Position numbers and translations under genes: made by a program. This document shows positions 45,891 to 53,769 of a stretch of DNA of 64,000 nucleotides, in pieces. The stretch is from positions 558,001 to 622,000 of the forward strand of contig NZ_QFXK01000030.1 of the NCBI RefSeq assembly GCF_003261635.1. Reading direction: 5' to 3'. The notes beneath the pieces are model-generated. The model made no database searches. It was not told where the DNA came from and saw nothing but the letters and a program-made list of their open reading frames with translations. This DNA is from Kribbella monticola. Lineage in GTDB: Bacteria; Actinomycetota; Actinomycetes; Propionibacteriales; Kribbellaceae. The first letter of the stretch is position 1; every line of letters starts with the position of its first letter.

Positions 45891-47291
45891 ATGTCCGGTG
45901 CCATCGACTGGCTGCACCACGACACGGCAGGCTTGTTGCTGCTGTGCCTGGTGGCCATCGCGCTGCTGTTGTTCCTGATCATCAAGGTCAAGCTCGAACC
46001 GTTCATCTCGCTGCTCGCCACCGGCCTGTTCCTGGCGCTGGCGGCCGGCCTGCACGTCCGGCAGATCGTCGGAACCGCACTCAAGTCGAGTGATTCCGTG
46101 CTGGAGAAGGGTTTCGGCGGCATTCTCGGCCACATCGCCGTGATCATCGGCCTGGGCACCGTGCTCGGTGCCCTGCTGGAGCGGTCCGGCGGCGCGGACG
46201 TGCTCAGCCGTCGCCTGCTGCGGCTCTTCGGCCCGAAGGGTACGCCGGTCGCGATGGGCCTGGTCGGCCTGATCTTCGGCATCCCGGTCTTCTTCGACAT
46301 CGGCATCTTCGTGCTCGCGCCACTCGTGTACGTCGCAGCGAAGCGGGGCGGCAAGTCGCTCGTGCTCTACGCGCTGCCGGTGCTCGCGGGTCTCTCGATG
46401 ACGCACGCGTTCCTGCCGCCGCACCCCGGCCCGACGGCGGTCGCCGGGTTGCTGCACGTGGACATGGGCTGGCTGATCATCATCGGACTCGTCTGCGGAC
46501 TACCCGCCTTCGCGGTGGCCGGTGTTCTCTGGCCGCTCTACATCGCACCGCGCGTTCCGGTCTCCGTGCCGGACGAGTTCGTCATCGCCGAGAAGACCCA
46601 GGACGATGCCGACAAGCCGGAACCGTCCCTCGGCTTGGTACTCGCGGTGATCCTGCTGCCGCTGGTGCTGATCCTCGGCGCGACCTTCGGCACGCTGATT
46701 CTCGATCCGCACCGCGATCTGCTGAGCGTGCTGACCTTCCTCGGCAACCCGGCCGTCGCGCTGCTGCTCGCCGTCCTGCTGGCCTACTACCTGCTCGGCG
46801 TACGCCGTGGGATGACCAACGCCGAGTTCAGCGAACTGTCGGGCAACTCGCTGAAGCCGGTCGGCATGATCCTGCTGGTCGTCGGCGCGGGCGCGTTCTT
46901 CGGCGCGGTCATCTCGGCCACCGGCGTCGGTGCGGCATTGGCCAAGAGCCTGTCGAGTGCGGGCCTCCCCGTTCTGCTGCTCGCCTACGTGATTTCCTGC
47001 GGTCTGCGGATCGCGCAAGGTTCGGCGACCGTCGCGATCGTCACCACCGGCGGGATCGTCGGCCCGTTGCTCACTGCCGATCACTATTCACAGGCTCACC
47101 TGGCGCTGATCGCCGCCGCCATCTGTGCCGGCTCGATCATCCTCAGCCACGTGAACGACGGCGGTTTCTGGATCGTCGCGAAGTACTTCAACATGACTGT
47201 CAAGGAAACCCTGCTGACCTGGTCGGTCCTGGAAACCGTCCTGTCCCTGGTCGGCTTCGGCATGGCCTCGTTGCTCTGGGCAATCATCTGA
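45891..47291 (+). CDS. GntP-family gluconate-type permease
   Basis: 466 residues with about 12-14 membrane helices. GntP signatures include GFGGILGHIAVIIGLGTVLG, IPVFFDIGIFVLAPL, MTHAFLPPHPGPTAVAG and RIAQGSATVAI near the C-terminus. The family imports gluconate and related aldonic or hydroxy acids with protons. As the only transporter of the locus, it is expected to import the aldonic acid degraded here. It follows the aldolase by 77 bp. Confidence 0.93.
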   Translation: MSGAIDWLHHDTAGLLLLCLVAIALLLFLIIKVKLEPFISLLATGLFLALAAGLHVRQIVGTALKSSDSVLEKGFGGILGHIAVIIGLGTVLGALLERSGGADVLSRRLLRLFGPKGTPVAMGLVGLIFGIPVFFDIGIFVLAPLVYVAAKRGGKSLVLYALPVLAGLSMTHAFLPPHPGPTAVAGLLHVDMGWLIIIGLVCGLPAFAVAGVLWPLYIAPRVPVSVPDEFVIAEKTQDDADKPEPSLGLVLAVILLPLVLILGATFGTLILDPHRDLLSVLTFLGNPAVALLLAVLLAYYLLGVRRGMTNAEFSELSGNSLKPVGMILLVVGAGAFFGAVISATGVGAALAKSLSSAGLPVLLLAYVISCGLRIAQGSATVAIVTTGGIVGPLLTADHYSQAHLALIAAAICAGSIILSHVNDGGFWIVAKYFNMTVKETLLTWSVLETVLSLVGFGMASLLWAII

Positions 47292-47298
47292 CCAGCGG

Positions 47299-48006
47299 TC
47301 AGTTGGAGTCGACGGTGATACTTCCGTTGCTGCTGCGAAGGTGCAGCCGGTTGGGCGAGCTCAGGTCGTTGTTCACATTGAGCTGGGTGGAGCCGCGGTC
47401 AGCGGCGGCGTCGATTGCGTACGTCGTGGTGCGGGGCAACAGCACCTGGATGGACCCGTTGCTGCTGGTCACCTCGACATTCGTCGGCGCCCGGTCGAAC
47501 CCGAGGTCCACCGAGCCGCTCTGTGCGGCGACCGAAACGGAGTCGCTGCGCAGCCGTATCCCGTTCACCGACCCGTTGTCGGCAGTGACCTGGATGGCAC
47601 CCGTCAGCTGACGCAGTTCGACCGACGTTCCAGAGGCGCTGACGGACAGCCGGGTTGCGCTCGGCAACTCGATGGCAAGGAAGAGGTGGCAACCGGTGGC
47701 TGGGCAGTCCGCTCCGATCTCCAACTCCTGCGACCCCGGCTCCGGCTTCCGTACGGCGATCGTCGGCTGGGCGGCCGTGTACGTCCCGGTCAGCGCGATG
47801 TGGACCTTGCCGTCGGTGCTGGGAGCGACAGCGACCACCATGTTCGCCGTGATGGTCACCGCGTCGACCGGCTTGTCATAGGTCGTCGCGTAGTTGAAGT
47901 CCAGCTTGCCGCGAATGACCGATACCGTGACGGCCGCGCCGCCGAGCACCAGGGCGAGGACCGGGATCAGCCCGAGCACGAGCATCTTCCGCTGAGCATT
48001 GGTCAT
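47299..48006 (-). CDS. DUF4097-family beta-repeat membrane-anchored protein
   Basis: 235 residues from ATG 48006 (GGAGTCCTG upstream). One N-terminal membrane helix (MLVLGLIPVLALVLGGAAVT, about 8-30) anchors an exported repetitive domain: repeated VxVxxxxGSV-type strands (TADNGSVNGIRL, AAQSGSVDLGF, TSSNGSIQVLL, DRGSTQLNV, SSNGSITVDSN), a DUF4097 right-handed beta structure. Two Cys in ADCPATGCHLF. It is encoded after the two-component pair with TGATG overlap, so probably its regulated output or sensor partner. Confidence 0.78.
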   Translation of the reverse strand: MTNAQRKMLVLGLIPVLALVLGGAAVTVSVIRGKLDFNYATTYDKPVDAVTITANMVVAVAPSTDGKVHIALTGTYTAAQPTIAVRKPEPGSQELEIGADCPATGCHLFLAIELPSATRLSVSASGTSVELRQLTGAIQVTADNGSVNGIRLRSDSVSVAAQSGSVDLGFDRAPTNVEVTSSNGSIQVLLPRTTTYAIDAAADRGSTQLNVNNDLSSPNRLHLRSSNGSITVDSN

Positions 48007-48650
48007 CAGGACTCCAGGAACTTGAGCACAGCCAGGACCCGGCGGTGTTCGCCGTCGGCCGCGGCCAGGCCGAGCTTCGCGAAGATGTTGCTGATGTGCT
48101 TCTCGACCGCCCCTTCGCCGACCACCAGCGCCTTCGCGATCCCCGTGTTGGAGCGCCCTTCGGCCATCGCCCGCAGTACGTCCTGCTCGCGGGGACTGAG
48201 CACTGCCAGCGGGTCGGCTCTGCGAGACCGGACCAGGAGCTGCGAGATCACCTCCGGGTCGAGCGCGGCCCCGCCCTCGGCGACCCGCCGCAGGCCGTCG
48301 ATGAACTGGTCGACGTCCCCGACCCGGTCCTTGAGCAGGTAACCCACACCACCGGGATTGTTGCCGATCAGCTCGCTCGCATACCGCTCTTCGACGTACT
48401 GCGAGAGCACGAGCACCCCGATCTGCGGCGACCGTTGCCGGATCACCAGTGCGGCACGCAACCCCTCGTCGGTGAAGCTCGGCGGCATCCGGACATCGAC
48501 GACGCAGACGTCCGGCTGGTGTTCGTCCACTGCTTTGAGGAGTTGGTCGGCGTCGCCGACGGCGGCCACCACTTCGCACTCCTGCTCCTCGAGCAGGCGG
48601 ACGATCCCCTCGCGCAGCAGCACCGAGTCCTCCGCGATCACTACCCGCAT
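48006..48650 (-). CDS. LuxR/NarL-family response regulator
   Basis: 214 residues from ATG 48650 behind GGAGGTGCC. Receiver domain with phospho-acceptor Asp52 (VCVVDVRMPP) and acidic pocket near residues 7-8 (AEDS); C-terminal LuxR helix-turn-helix (about 148-200; LSPREQDVLRAMAEGRSNTG, EGAVEKHISNIFAKLGL). It overlaps the histidine kinase gene by 10 bp and the DUF4097 gene by 1 bp. Confidence 0.93.
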   Translation of the reverse strand: MRVVIAEDSVLLREGIVRLLEEQECEVVAAVGDADQLLKAVDEHQPDVCVVDVRMPPSFTDEGLRAALVIRQRSPQIGVLVLSQYVEERYASELIGNNPGGVGYLLKDRVGDVDQFIDGLRRVAEGGAALDPEVISQLLVRSRRADPLAVLSPREQDVLRAMAEGRSNTGIAKALVVGEGAVEKHISNIFAKLGLAAADGEHRRVLAVLKFLES

Positions 48651-49921
48651 GGCACCTCCACCGTCACCACGGTCGGCCCGCCGATCGGGCTGACCACCGA
48701 GAAATCCCCGTCCACGCCGGAAACGCGATCGATCAGGCCCTGCAGGCCGGTGCCCCGATCCGGATCGGCGCCACCTCGGCCGTCGTCGGTCACCACCAGC
48801 CGAAGGCGGTCGCCCACCCGGATGATCTGGATCGCGGCCCGAGCCGCCTGGGCATGTTTCGCGATGTTGGTGAGTGACTCGGTGACGACGAAGTACACGA
48901 TCGACTCGATCGTCAGCGACGGCCTGACCGGGACCCGGATGTCGACGCGGACCGGGAACGGCGCCCGAGCCGCCACCGCGGAGATGGCCGCATCCAGCCC
49001 TCGGTCGGTCAGCACCGGCGGATGCAGTCCGCGGGTGAGATCCCGCAACTCGGTGATCGCCTGCATCGCCTCGGCATGTGCTTGTTCGATCAGCTCCAGC
49101 ACGCCCGGGTTCGACGTGCCCAGCCGGCTGCGGGCGCGGCCGAGCGTCATCGCCAGCGACACCAGTCGTTGCTGGGCGCCGTCGTGCAGATCGCGCTCCA
49201 TCCGGCGCCGCTCGGCCTCGACGGAGTCGACCACCTGTTGCCGGCTCTCCACGAGCTGATCGACCCGCTTGACCAGCGCACCGGTCGCCGAGGCGCCCAG
49301 CAGGTTACGGGCCAGGACGCCGTCGGCCGCGGACAGCCCCCGGATCAGCAGCGGTGACACGAACAGCAGAAAGAGGAGCGCCAGCGCGCCGACCACGCCG
49401 GCCTTGGTGACGCTGTCGATCTCGAACGGTCCGAGCTGGGACCGTCCCGCCGCCCAGCCCGAGTAGTAGAACGGCAACGCGATCAGCACCGGCGGCACGG
49501 ACCAGGCCAGCACGATCGCCGGGACGCCGACACAAGCCATGCCGAACAGCAGAACGAAGTAGCCGAACTGCCGCCACAGGGCACGGTCGGCCAGCGCTGC
49601 CCGGGCATCCTTGGCCGCCGAACCCGTGCGAGCCGGCGGCATCAGCGGCGGAATCACCTGGTCACGAGTGATCGCCGCCCTGGCGCGCTCCCACCCGCCG
49701 GCGGCGTACACCAGCCTGGTCGCACCGACAGTCAGCGGAATGCCGAGGTAGGCCAGCGGCAACGCGAGCACAGCCACGATCAGCATCAGCAGGACCAGCA
49801 GACCGACGACCAGGACCGCGACGGCATCGCCGAGCAGGTGCACAGTAGCCAGCCACAGGTACGGCGAACGCCAGAGCCGCCAAGGCGCGCGCGGAACTGG
49901 ACTCGCGACGCTCGTCGCCAT
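48641..49921 (-). CDS. Sensor histidine kinase (HisKA_3/NarX-DesK type)
   Basis: 426 residues from ATG 49921 (GGAGGT 8 bp upstream). Two pairs of N-terminal membrane segments, with a cytoplasmic-looking loop between (about 85-130), then the phospho-acceptor helix EAERRRMERDLHDGAQQRLV and an ATPase domain with N-box ESLTNIAKHAQA and G-box TDDGRGGADPDRGTGLQGLI. No recognisable extracellular ligand domain, so it may sense the membrane itself, like LiaS/DesK-type kinases. Confidence 0.92.
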   Translation of the reverse strand: MATSVASPVPRAPWRLWRSPYLWLATVHLLGDAVAVLVVGLLVLLMLIVAVLALPLAYLGIPLTVGATRLVYAAGGWERARAAITRDQVIPPLMPPARTGSAAKDARAALADRALWRQFGYFVLLFGMACVGVPAIVLAWSVPPVLIALPFYYSGWAAGRSQLGPFEIDSVTKAGVVGALALLFLLFVSPLLIRGLSAADGVLARNLLGASATGALVKRVDQLVESRQQVVDSVEAERRRMERDLHDGAQQRLVSLAMTLGRARSRLGTSNPGVLELIEQAHAEAMQAITELRDLTRGLHPPVLTDRGLDAAISAVAARAPFPVRVDIRVPVRPSLTIESIVYFVVTESLTNIAKHAQAARAAIQIIRVGDRLRLVVTDDGRGGADPDRGTGLQGLIDRVSGVDGDFSVVSPIGGPTVVTVEVPCG

Positions 49922-50100
49922 TGCGCGGCACCTCCTCTGTCCGGTGGCCGCCAGGTGTGTGGCCGTAGGCAACAACCTACGGGGTCGGCGCGGTCGGCCG
50001 GCAGGAGGGAAACCACCGATTCGACCTGGGGTTATCCCCCGGTCGCCTTCGTGGGTTGGCCGCACTGTGCCAGGCGTCGATATTCGGAAGTCTCGTAGCC

Positions 50101-50631
50101 ATGACGACCACCGCGCTTTCCCGCCCCGCCCGCTCACTCCTCAAGGCCGGCACACTGCCCGACCCGCTAGGCGATGCCATCGACGACCGGGTCGCCGAGG
50201 CCCTCGACGACTACCTGGCCGAGGGCCGGCTCGACGGACGGATCCGTCCCCGCCGCTCCCCCGGTGGCGTCGCCGCACTGGTCGCCGCCGGAGTCGCCGC
50301 AGTACTGCTGCCCTGGTGCCTGATCCTCGCGGCCACGCTGCCGTCGACGTACCAGGCCGAGAACTGGAAGCTCACCTGGATCGGCCTCGACTGCGGTACC
50401 GCGCTGGCGGCGGGCCTGACGGCGTACCTGCTGCGCAAGCAGGACGTTCGAGCCGCCCTGACCGCGGTCGCGACCGGCACGCTTTTGCTCGCCGACGCTT
50501 GGTTCGATGTAAGCACCTCGGCCGCCGGCGTGGACCATGCCCTGTCCCTGGGCGAGGCCGTTCTGCTCGAGGTTCCGCTGGCGATCTGCGCCTTCGTCGT
50601 CGCCTGCCGCGCGCTGCGCCCCCGGACCTAG
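50101..50631 (+). CDS. Hypothetical four-helix membrane protein
   Basis: 176 residues from ATG 50101. Residues 1-55 are soluble and charged (DDRVAEALDDYLAEGRLDG), followed by four hydrophobic segments (about 57-80, 95-113, 120-140, 152-170). No family motif recognised. It is divergent from the histidine kinase gene across 179 bp and may share its control region. Real gene judged by codon bias and clear start; function unknown. Confidence 0.6.
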   Translation: MTTTALSRPARSLLKAGTLPDPLGDAIDDRVAEALDDYLAEGRLDGRIRPRRSPGGVAALVAAGVAAVLLPWCLILAATLPSTYQAENWKLTWIGLDCGTALAAGLTAYLLRKQDVRAALTAVATGTLLLADAWFDVSTSAAGVDHALSLGEAVLLEVPLAICAFVVACRALRPRT

Positions 50632-50710
50632 ACGGAGCTGCAGCGCGTACGGCGGATCTGGGGCGCGGTACGTACGGCAGGATCTGATCAGCACGAATGT
50701 TGCCGGCGGT

Positions 50711-50736
50711 TGTCGATTCCGGTTCGGCCGTTCGAC
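50711..50736 (+). promoter_or_regulatory. ECF42-type promoter for the DGPF-sigma operon
   Basis: TGTCGA (50711-50716) and CGAC (50733-50736) are separated by 16 bp, upstream of the DGPF gene. As I recall, the reported ECF42 target motif in Streptomyces is TGTCGA at -35 with a CGA/TC-type -10, which this matches, suggesting that the sigma factor controls its own operon. Confidence 0.65.
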
Positions 50737-50777
50737 AAGGGAGTAGAACGACAGCCGATCGACGAAGGAGAGACACC

Positions 50778-51137
50778 ATGGCCCAGTACGCGATCTTGAT
50801 CTACGCGAACGACTCCGCGCATGCTCCGCAGGCCACGCCGGAAGACCTCGCAATCCATGACAAGCACGCCGCCGAACTGGAGGAGGCCGGCGCCGTGGTG
50901 GCCGCGTTCGCCTTGACGCCCAGGGACATGGCGACGTCGATCCGGGGTGATGTCGTCACCGACGGGCCATTCGTGGAGGCCAAGGAGGTGGTGGCCGGCT
51001 TCTATGTGATCGAAGCGCCCGATCTGGACGCCGCCCTGGAGATCGCCCGACGCAACCCCGCCACGCAGCAGGGCGGTGGCGTGGAGGTGCGTCCGGTCCA
51101 CAGCGGCGGCGTCATCACTCAGCCCGCCGAGGGCTGA
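50778..51137 (+). CDS. YCII-related DGPF-domain protein
   Basis: 119 residues from ATG 50778 with GAAGGAGAGACACC upstream. The DGPF motif (TDGPFVEAKEVVAGFYVIEA) identifies the family that accompanies ECF42 sigma factors. YCII-type proteins are small ferredoxin-like folds, possibly enzymatic or sensory; the biochemical role is unknown. It is 1 bp upstream of the sigma gene, so they are co-translated. Confidence 0.9.
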   Translation: MAQYAILIYANDSAHAPQATPEDLAIHDKHAAELEEAGAVVAAFALTPRDMATSIRGDVVTDGPFVEAKEVVAGFYVIEAPDLDAALEIARRNPATQQGGGVEVRPVHSGGVITQPAEG

Positions 51138-51138
51138 G

Positions 51139-52404
51139 ATGACGGCTCCCGGCGAGATCGAGTCAGCGGTCGCGGACGCCCATCGGCGCGGGTGGGGCTT
51201 GGTGCTGGCCACGACCGCGCGGCTGACGCGGGATCTGGATCTCGCCGAGGAGTGCGTGCAAGAGGCCTACGCGGCGGCGTTGGTGGGATGGGCCCGCGAC
51301 GGTGTCCCGAAGCAGCCGATTGCCTGGCTCACCACCACCGCCAAGCGCCGCGCGATGGACGCGGTACGGCGGGAGCGGGTGCTGCGCTCGAAGCTGCCGC
51401 TCCTGCTGGAGCCCGACGAGATGACCGACGAAGAACTGCTCGAACCGGTCGAGGAGGAGGCCGTGGACGTCGTACCCGACGAGCGGCTCAGGCTGATCTT
51501 CCTGTGCTGCCACCCGGCCCTGGCCGAGGACGCGCAACTGGCGCTCACCCTGCGACTCGTGTGTGGAGTGTCCACCAGCGACATCGCCCGGATGTTCCTG
51601 GTGTCCGAGCCGACGATGGCCGCCCGGATGACGCGGGCGAAGAAGAAGATCTCAACCGCCCGTATCCCGTACCGCGTTCCGGCCGCCGCCGAGCTGCCGG
51701 ATCGGCTGCGCAGCGTGCTGGCCGTGATCCACCTGCTGTTCACCACCGGGCACACTGCCCCATCAGGTGCTTCGCTGCTGCGCACCGACCTCGCCGACCA
51801 GTCGCTTCGGCTGGCGCGAATGCTCGGCGAACTGATGCCCGACGAGCGGGAGGTGTCCGGTCTGCTCGCACTGCTACTGGTCACCGACGCGCGCCGCGCC
51901 ACCCGGGTCGACGCCACCGGCCGGTTGCTCCGCCTCGAGGAGCAGGACCGATCCCAGTGGGACCGGTCGGCGATTGCGGAAGCACATGAGCTGATCGTGG
52001 CCGGCCTTCGTGGCGGCCGACCGGGACGGTACATCCTGCAGGCAGCGATCGCCTCCTTGTATGCCGAGGCACCGGCCTACGACCAGACCGACTGGCCGCA
52101 GATCGTCACCCTCTACGACGAACTGCTGACGGTCTGGCCGTCACCGGTGGTCGCGCTGAACCGCGTCGTCGCTGTCTCGATGGTCGCGGGTCCGGCTCAG
52201 GCCTTGTTCGAGCTCGAGGAGCTGGAAAAGGACGGCCGGCTCGATCGGTACCAGTACCTTCCGGCCATCAAAGCGGACCTGCTCGAACGTTCGGGGCGCG
52301 GCGACGAGGCCGCGATCGCCTACCGCCGCGCGCTCGACCTGACCAGCAACGAAGCCGAACGGGCCTTCCTGGCCGAGCGCCTGGCGCGACTCGACCAGGA
52401 GTAG
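51139..52404 (+). CDS. ECF42-type RNA polymerase sigma factor
   Basis: 421 residues, much longer than classical ECFs (about 190). Sigma region 2 (about 1-85: LARLTRDLDLAEECVQEAYA-like core, WLTTTAKRRAMDAVRRERV) and region 4 (about 115-170: LALTLRLVCGVSTSDIARMF, MTRAKKKI) are followed by a helical C-terminal extension of about 230 residues (AVIHLLFTTGHTA, then AAIASLYAEAPAYDQTDWPQ, ending in a TPR-like region). ECF42 proteins have no anti-sigma factor; the extension and DGPF partner are thought to control activity. Confidence 0.93.
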   Translation: MTAPGEIESAVADAHRRGWGLVLATTARLTRDLDLAEECVQEAYAAALVGWARDGVPKQPIAWLTTTAKRRAMDAVRRERVLRSKLPLLLEPDEMTDEELLEPVEEEAVDVVPDERLRLIFLCCHPALAEDAQLALTLRLVCGVSTSDIARMFLVSEPTMAARMTRAKKKISTARIPYRVPAAAELPDRLRSVLAVIHLLFTTGHTAPSGASLLRTDLADQSLRLARMLGELMPDEREVSGLLALLLVTDARRATRVDATGRLLRLEEQDRSQWDRSAIAEAHELIVAGLRGGRPGRYILQAAIASLYAEAPAYDQTDWPQIVTLYDELLTVWPSPVVALNRVVAVSMVAGPAQALFELEELEKDGRLDRYQYLPAIKADLLERSGRGDEAAIAYRRALDLTSNEAERAFLAERLARLDQE

Positions 52405-52413
52405 CCCGCCTGC

Positions 52414-53535
52414 TCAGCTGACGATCAACTCCAAGACCGGCCCTTCGTGCAAGGCCGAGTACACCTTGTCGCGAAGGACATTGGCCTCGTGGTCCGTCAA
52501 GGTCCGGTCCAGGGATCTGAGGATCAGCCTGAGCAGCACGTTGCGTTGACCGGGGCGAAGCCGGAGCCGGTTCCGCGCCGCCTCCGGCAGATCGGCGTAC
52601 GGCGTTTCGCCCAGCACCTCGACGGATTCGGCGGCCTCCGCGTCGGCACCCAAGGCCTGCCGCACGCGGTCACCCAGCACCTCGTCCGACAGATCAGTCG
52701 AGTCACCGACCACGAGCGACAGGTCCCGCCGGATCGGTGGCATCGACGAGACCGGCTTGTACGGCGTGAGGTCGAGCAACTGGGTGGCCACTCGTGGATC
52801 CGTTGCCCGAAGCAATCGAATGTCCGGGATGCCCTTGCGCAGCATGAGCAAACGGTCCAGACCGGGCCCCATCGCCAGGCCGGTCCAGCGATCGTCGAGC
52901 CCGGCACGCCGCAGTACGGCGGGTGCAGCGACGCCGCATTCGCCGATCTCGATCCACTGGTCGTCGAGCAGTACGTCGATCTGCCGGCCGTGAATCGTGT
53001 AAGGATGCACCGCTGGGACCGTGCGATACGTCTGTCCCGGCAGGACGGTGTCGACGAGCCGGGCGATCATGTCCTCCAGCTCGGCCTCGCCCAGGGTGAC
53101 GTTGCGGCTGATTCGCCACAGGTCGAGCTGATGCGGCGTACCGGTGTGCTGCCAGTCGACGGAGTCGCGGCGATAGCAGATGCCCGCGCAGACCATCAGT
53201 ACGTCCGATGATTTTGAGCCGGCCAGCTCCCGAAGCGCCGGCGGGATCATGGCCGACGTGTGACTCCGCAGTACCTCACCTGGCGAGGCATAGCGGGTAT
53301 AGCGCTCCTCCCGGGTCACCGCGTCGGCGGCGTACCCGAGGTTGTCGTAGTTGTCGGCCAGGGAGACCACGGGATGGTCCCGCCTGGTCCAGATCTCGGT
53401 GTACGGCCAGGCCTGGCCGAGCGCGGTACGGATCGAGTCGACGATCAACTGGATCGCGTGCGGGCCTTGGGCCGGGTCGGCGAGGTCGCGCAGGGACAGA
53501 GCAGCGTGCAGTTCTTCAGTGGTGAGGACAGACAT
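52414..53535 (-). CDS. Single-chain phenylalanyl-tRNA synthetase-like protein (catalytic core plus FDX-ACB domain)
   Basis: 373 residues. Residues about 20-270 are a class II catalytic core of PheS type: RRDHPVVSLADNYDNLGYA, LRSHTSAMIPPAL, motif-2-like ICYRRDSVDWQHTGTPHQLD, motif 3 AMGPGLDRLLMLRKGIPDIR. Residues about 278-373 are an FDX-ACB domain, normally the C-terminus of PheT (PPIRRDLSLVVG ... HEGPVLELIVS). This is the layout of monomeric mitochondrial PheRS. The substrate-pocket FPFTEPS of true PheS is replaced by HPYTIHG (about residue 178), so the amino acid may not be Phe. The housekeeping pheST must lie elsewhere. Confidence 0.82.
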   Translation of the reverse strand: MSVLTTEELHAALSLRDLADPAQGPHAIQLIVDSIRTALGQAWPYTEIWTRRDHPVVSLADNYDNLGYAADAVTREERYTRYASPGEVLRSHTSAMIPPALRELAGSKSSDVLMVCAGICYRRDSVDWQHTGTPHQLDLWRISRNVTLGEAELEDMIARLVDTVLPGQTYRTVPAVHPYTIHGRQIDVLLDDQWIEIGECGVAAPAVLRRAGLDDRWTGLAMGPGLDRLLMLRKGIPDIRLLRATDPRVATQLLDLTPYKPVSSMPPIRRDLSLVVGDSTDLSDEVLGDRVRQALGADAEAAESVEVLGETPYADLPEAARNRLRLRPGQRNVLLRLILRSLDRTLTDHEANVLRDKVYSALHEGPVLELIVS

Positions 53536-53589
53536 GAGGTTTCACTCCAGGGTGAGCAGCGGGTTCGGAGGAGAAGACACCCCGACCGG

Positions 53590-53670
53590 CCGCGGTCACC
53601 TCAGGAGAGAGCGCAGCAGCGACTCACCCCGTCGGCACCGCAGTGCCGGCCGGGGCGCAGAAATCGCTGC
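53590..53670 (-). promoter_or_regulatory. Structured leader of the PheRS-like gene, possibly T-box-like
   Basis: In the minus-strand transcript GCAGCGA/TCGCTGC (plus 53664-53670 and 53616-53622) encloses CCCCG/CGGGG (53651-53655 and 53627-53631) and a GGCAC/GTGCC hairpin. Further on is GAGGTGACCGCGG (53590-53602), which shares ACCGCGG with the T-box core but lacks its UGGN part. TTCTCCTCC downstream can pair with the GGAG ribosome binding site. An amino-acid- or tRNA-sensing leader is plausible but unproven. Confidence 0.35.
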
Positions 53671-53769
53671 GCATGCTGCTTCACGCCATCCACTGTACCG
53701 GGCCGGTTCCAGCCGGCGCCTGGGTATTTCGCGCGCGCTGGCCCAGCACTTGATGGCACCATCGCTGGC

